62,816 nucleotides of DNA from Candidatus Latescibacterota bacterium (GTDB lineage Bacteria; Latescibacterota; UBA2968; GCA-2709665), in assembly GCA_021295655.1 (NCBI GenBank), contig JAGWBX010000027.1, positions 96,681 through 159,496 of the forward strand. Direction: 5' to 3'. Both the position numbers and the translations under genes were made by a program. This document shows, piece after piece, positions 60,257-62,816 of the stretch. Every line of letters begins with the position of its first letter. Positions within the stretch are counted from its first letter, which is position 1. The notes under the pieces are model-generated. The model saw nothing but the letters and a program-made list of their open reading frames with translations, made no database searches and had not been told where the DNA came from.

Positions 60257-62098
60257 ATGGCCCTCATTCCTGAAGATACCGTCGAACAGGTCCGCAACTC
60301 GGTGGACATCGTCGACGTCATATCGGAATTTGTCGGGCTTGACAAGCGCGGCAAGAGCTTTCTGGGACTGTGCCCGTTTCACGACGACCGGACGCCGTCC
60401 CTGAATGTCTCCCGGGAGAAGCAGATCTACAAGTGTTTCTCCTGCGGCGCAGGCGGGAATGCGTTCAGGTTCCTGATGGATCTCGAACGCATCAGTTTCG
60501 TCGAATCCGTACGCAAGCTCGCGAATCAGGTCGGAATCATACTGCCTGAGTCCGAATCCTCAAGTCCTGCGGAAAAGGACACGAACGACGAGCTTTACAG
60601 GACGGTCGAATTCGCGAGGAAGTACTTCCGACACATGCTGATGCGTCACCCGTCCGGCGAGGCCGCGCGGGATTACCTTGTTGGTCGCGGCGTGTCCGAG
60701 TCGATGATGGAAGCCTTCTCACTGGGCTACGCCACCAGCGCGTGGGACGGACTGCTCGGCGTGGCGGGCCGGCGCGGCTTCAGCGCGCAGATGCTCGAAC
60801 GCGCGGGCCTGGCTGTACCCCGAGAAAACGGCGGATACTACGACCGCTTTCGAGACCGCGTGATCTTTCCCATCGAATCGCACACGGGAAGGACGGTGGC
60901 TTTCGGCGCCCGCGCCCTCGATCCGGAGCAACAGCCCAAATACCTGAATTCACCCGAGACCCCCATCTACAACAAGAGCGCCACGCTTTACGGCCTCTGG
61001 AAAAACCGGGAACCCATCCGTTCAACCCGGTCCGCGGTTGTGGTCGAGGGATATATGGACGTCGTCGCCCTGGCTCAGTTCGACGTCCGCAACGTTGTCG
61101 CATCTTCAGGGACCGCGCTCACGCAGGACCATGCGCGCCTGCTCAAGCGTTATGCGGACGGGGCCGTGCTCGTCTTTGACGGCGATGCCGCGGGCACTGC
61201 CGCTGCCGTTCGCGGAATAGGAGCGATGATGGCGTCCGAGCTGGAAATTCGAGTCGTGACGCTGGTCGGCGGCGAGGACCCGGACAGCTTCGTGCGGCAG
61301 CGGGGTTCGGATGGCTTTAACGAAATGACCGAATCCGCCGCGCCATTGATGGATTTTATCTTCGGATGGGTCCGGTCGCAGGAAGACCTGTCCACCTCGG
61401 ACGGCAAGACACGCGCCGTCAGGACCGTATCGGAAATCATCGCACACGCAAAGGACAATACCCGGCGGGGCTTTCTGATCCAGGAGACCGCACAGAGGCT
61501 GGGGATTGAGGAAGCAATTGTCATCGATGCGGTGCAACGCGCCACTCGTTCCCGGCGAACAGGACGCGCCGCAACCGACGGGGATGCAGATTCCGAGTCG
61601 GCGTCATTCGAACCGGGCCCCCGCATGGAACGGGAACTGATCACTCTGATGATGGCTGACGATTCCACGGCCGACAAGGTGCTTGAGCAGGTTGATACCC
61701 GTCATTTTTCCAACAGTATGTACAGGCGGATTTCGGGAATGATCGCGGAGGCGCGAAGGGAGGGACGGACCGCGTCCGCCGCGGCGCTGCTGAATCGAAG
61801 CGAGGACGCCGGCCTGGCCGGTATCGTATCCGCGCTATCCATGGAAACCGGCCTTCTCAACCCGGAAGGACGGATACCGCTGCAGGATTACCTCACCCGG
61901 ATGCAACTCAACTCCCTGGTCGCTCGTATCGCGGCCGAGGAGGCGCAACAGAGGGCGGCCGGTGCAGAGACCGATCCGATGGCGCTGATCGCCAACGCAG
62001 GGAACTGTTCGCCGACCGGCACCGTCCAACCGAAACAGCGCCGCATTAAACACAAAAGGCTTGTCCTTTCCGCCATATCGCGTAAATTTCCCTGTTAG
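60257..62098 (+). CDS. dnaG: DNA primase
   Basis: 613 residues. The zinc-binding domain is 'LCPFHDDRTPSLNV..YKCFSCGAGGNAF' (C-H-C-C), the primase core has 'ERAGLAV', 'DRVIFPI' and 'GRTVAFGARAL', and the Toprim motif is 'VVVEGYMDVVALAQ' with 'LVFDGDAAGTAA'. A C-terminal helicase-binding region follows. It synthesises RNA primers at the replication fork. The gene often precedes rpoD, but here a tRNA follows immediately. Confidence 0.95.
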   Translation: MALIPEDTVEQVRNSVDIVDVISEFVGLDKRGKSFLGLCPFHDDRTPSLNVSREKQIYKCFSCGAGGNAFRFLMDLERISFVESVRKLANQVGIILPESESSSPAEKDTNDELYRTVEFARKYFRHMLMRHPSGEAARDYLVGRGVSESMMEAFSLGYATSAWDGLLGVAGRRGFSAQMLERAGLAVPRENGGYYDRFRDRVIFPIESHTGRTVAFGARALDPEQQPKYLNSPETPIYNKSATLYGLWKNREPIRSTRSAVVVEGYMDVVALAQFDVRNVVASSGTALTQDHARLLKRYADGAVLVFDGDAAGTAAAVRGIGAMMASELEIRVVTLVGGEDPDSFVRQRGSDGFNEMTESAAPLMDFIFGWVRSQEDLSTSDGKTRAVRTVSEIIAHAKDNTRRGFLIQETAQRLGIEEAIVIDAVQRATRSRRTGRAATDGDADSESASFEPGPRMERELITLMMADDSTADKVLEQVDTRHFSNSMYRRISGMIAEARREGRTASAAALLNRSEDAGLAGIVSALSMETGLLNPEGRIPLQDYLTRMQLNSLVARIAAEEAQQRAAGAETDPMALIANAGNCSPTGTVQPKQRRIKHKRLVLSAISRKFPC

Positions 62099-62099
62099 C

Positions 62100-62176
62100 G
62101 GGCCCTTAGCTCAGTTGGTTAGAGCGGCGGACTCATAATCCGTTGGTCGCAGGTTCGAGTCCTGCAGGGCCCACCA
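62100..62176 (+). tRNA. ileX: tRNA-Ile2 with CAU anticodon (lysidine type)
   Basis: A complete 77-nt cloverleaf with encoded CCA. The acceptor stem is GGGCCCT/AGGGCCC, the anticodon loop ctCATaa, and the T-loop GGTTCGAGTCC. The CAT anticodon would formally mean Met, but the sequence around it ('ggactCATaatccgttggtcgc') closely resembles E. coli ileX, whose C34 is converted to lysidine by TilS. The gene begins 2 nt after the dnaG stop codon. Confidence 0.85.
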
Positions 62177-62224
62177 GAACACAAAGAGGGAGCCGACGGA
62201 AACTTCGGCTCCCTCTTTGTGTTC
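62177..62224 (+). terminator. 20-bp perfect hairpin directly after the tRNA
   Basis: GAACACAAAGAGGGAGCCGA pairs with its exact complement 62205-62224 around an 8-nt loop. It begins at the first base after the tRNA CCA. There is no T run after it, but the A/T-rich base could still end transcription or guide 3' processing. Confidence 0.6.
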
Positions 62225-62263
62225 TGAACCCGGTTTTTGACTTGACGCGATGTTCTTCCAGGG

Positions 62264-62816
62264 TCAAAAATCCTCAACTTCCGCGGCAGGTGTGTCGTTG
62301 TCCACCCGTTCAGGGCATTCGCTTACCGGAATCCTGCAGAACCCGCATTCTCCATGGCTTGGGACTCTTCTGGCCGGTTTATTGGACGCAAGCTTTCCTA
62401 TCAACTCCGCAAATCGCTCGATGAATTTACTGTCAACGGCCGATGACGGGACCGGGACCTCCCGCTCTCCATAGACAACCCGCCCCTCAAATGCAACATC
62501 CTTGTATCTGTCAGGAAATGCTTTCGGAACGGCGTACATATAAAGCATTACCTGAACGTGATCCGATGCCCTGGGTTGTCCCGTTTTGATATCTACAATC
62601 AGGCCGCGATTTCCCTTCACCGCGATTAAATCGGGCTTTCCCCCAACCGTCGCCGTCCTTCCCTTGAGGTGGAAGGAATTCTGAGATTCGGTTGACACGT
62701 CGAAGCCTCTATCTTCCAGCGTTTCCTGATGTTTGTTTCTCGCCGCCGTATGTTCGATCTGCCAGGTGGTGGAATCGAAATCACCCGGCACTTGAGTCCA
62801 GGTCTTTCTGTCATGC
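62264..62816 (-). CDS. PD-(D/E)XK nuclease-family protein (5' end beyond window)
   Basis: At least 184 residues; the frame is open to the window edge, so the start is uncertain (a GTG at 62791 is possible). The nuclease core is 'VGGKPDLIAVKGNRGLIVDIKTGQP' with Asp, and a D-x-K pair, followed by 'VQVMLYMYAV'. The C-terminal cysteines 'CGFCRIPVSEC' resemble the iron-sulphur clamp of Cas4/AddB-type nucleases, with one ligand further upstream not visible. No CRISPR or RecB-like partner is present in the window. The role could be DNA repair, restriction or defence. Confidence 0.7.
   Translation of the reverse strand, partial: HDRKTWTQVPGDFDSTTWQIEHTAARNKHQETLEDRGFDVSTESQNSFHLKGRTATVGGKPDLIAVKGNRGLIVDIKTGQPRASDHVQVMLYMYAVPKAFPDRYKDVAFEGRVVYGEREVPVPSSAVDSKFIERFAELIGKLASNKPARRVPSHGECGFCRIPVSECPERVDNDTPAAEVEDF

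Noticed and set aside
1..62816. CRISPR arrays, rRNA genes, full insertion sequences, replication origin
   Set aside because: None seen: no regularly spaced repeats, no rRNA signature, no transposase gene and no DnaA-box cluster.

Overview
This window (roughly 58% GC by eye) reads as ordinary chromosomal DNA of a Gram-negative, free-living bacterium that I would place in or near the FCB superphylum (Latescibacterota-like lineages are one candidate). The pointers are a long-form IspG, a PorX-type regulator beside an 'ETAHQLGTPLS'-box histidine kinase, a head-to-tail double UvrA, several Gfo/Idh/MocA dehydrogenases, a signal-peptide β-barrel protein and lipid/polysaccharide export genes. The placement is an inference from gene content; no rRNA is present.

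Layout. 1-2.1 kb: end of an FGGY sugar kinase, a Gfo/Idh/MocA dehydrogenase and a cupin (sugar catabolism). 2.3-7.3 kb (minus): two full-length ABC exporters with an N-terminal PH-like domain and a zinc ribbon, followed by a DUF1854 protein. 7.5-9.2 kb (minus): a β-helix protein coupled to a CBM9-like protein. 9.3-15.0 kb (minus): an 1899-residue tandem UvrA. 15.5-20 kb: STAS protein, sugar isomerase/epimerase, second dehydrogenase, phosphonoacetate hydrolase and a VOC protein. 20-22.7 kb (minus): AlkD-like glycosylase, PhnB-like protein and CNT nucleoside transporter. 23-31.2 kb: surface-polysaccharide genes (gmd, hexapeptide acyltransferase, DUF3047, GT4, flippase and a frameshifted GT2) and an OGG1-type glycosylase. 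31.6-36.5 kb: a third ABC exporter of the same type, a second DUF1854 gene and a Rieske protein with a large helical domain. 36.8-42.1 kb: RND pump, queC and a KamA-like radical SAM enzyme. 42.4-47.7 kb: UPF0182 membrane protein, murQ and a ClpX-like AAA+ protein whose leader holds a MITE-like element. 48.1-54.1 kb: RqcH/NFACT, β-barrel protein, tsaE, a PorX-like regulator cut by an in-frame amber codon and its probable kinase. 54.5-62.8 kb: housekeeping genes rpsU, cvpA, mutS2, ispG, dnaG, tRNA-Ile2(CAU) and a PD-(D/E)XK nuclease running off the end.

Several near-consensus sigma-70 promoters (TTGACA, 17 nt, TATAAT type) can be read directly and fix several start codons. The most interesting points are the duplicated ABC/DUF1854 modules (one followed by the Rieske-helical protein), the amber-split PorX, a MITE placed exactly between a promoter and its AAA+ gene, an internal 85-residue duplication in that AAA+ protein, and two families of short non-coding repeats.
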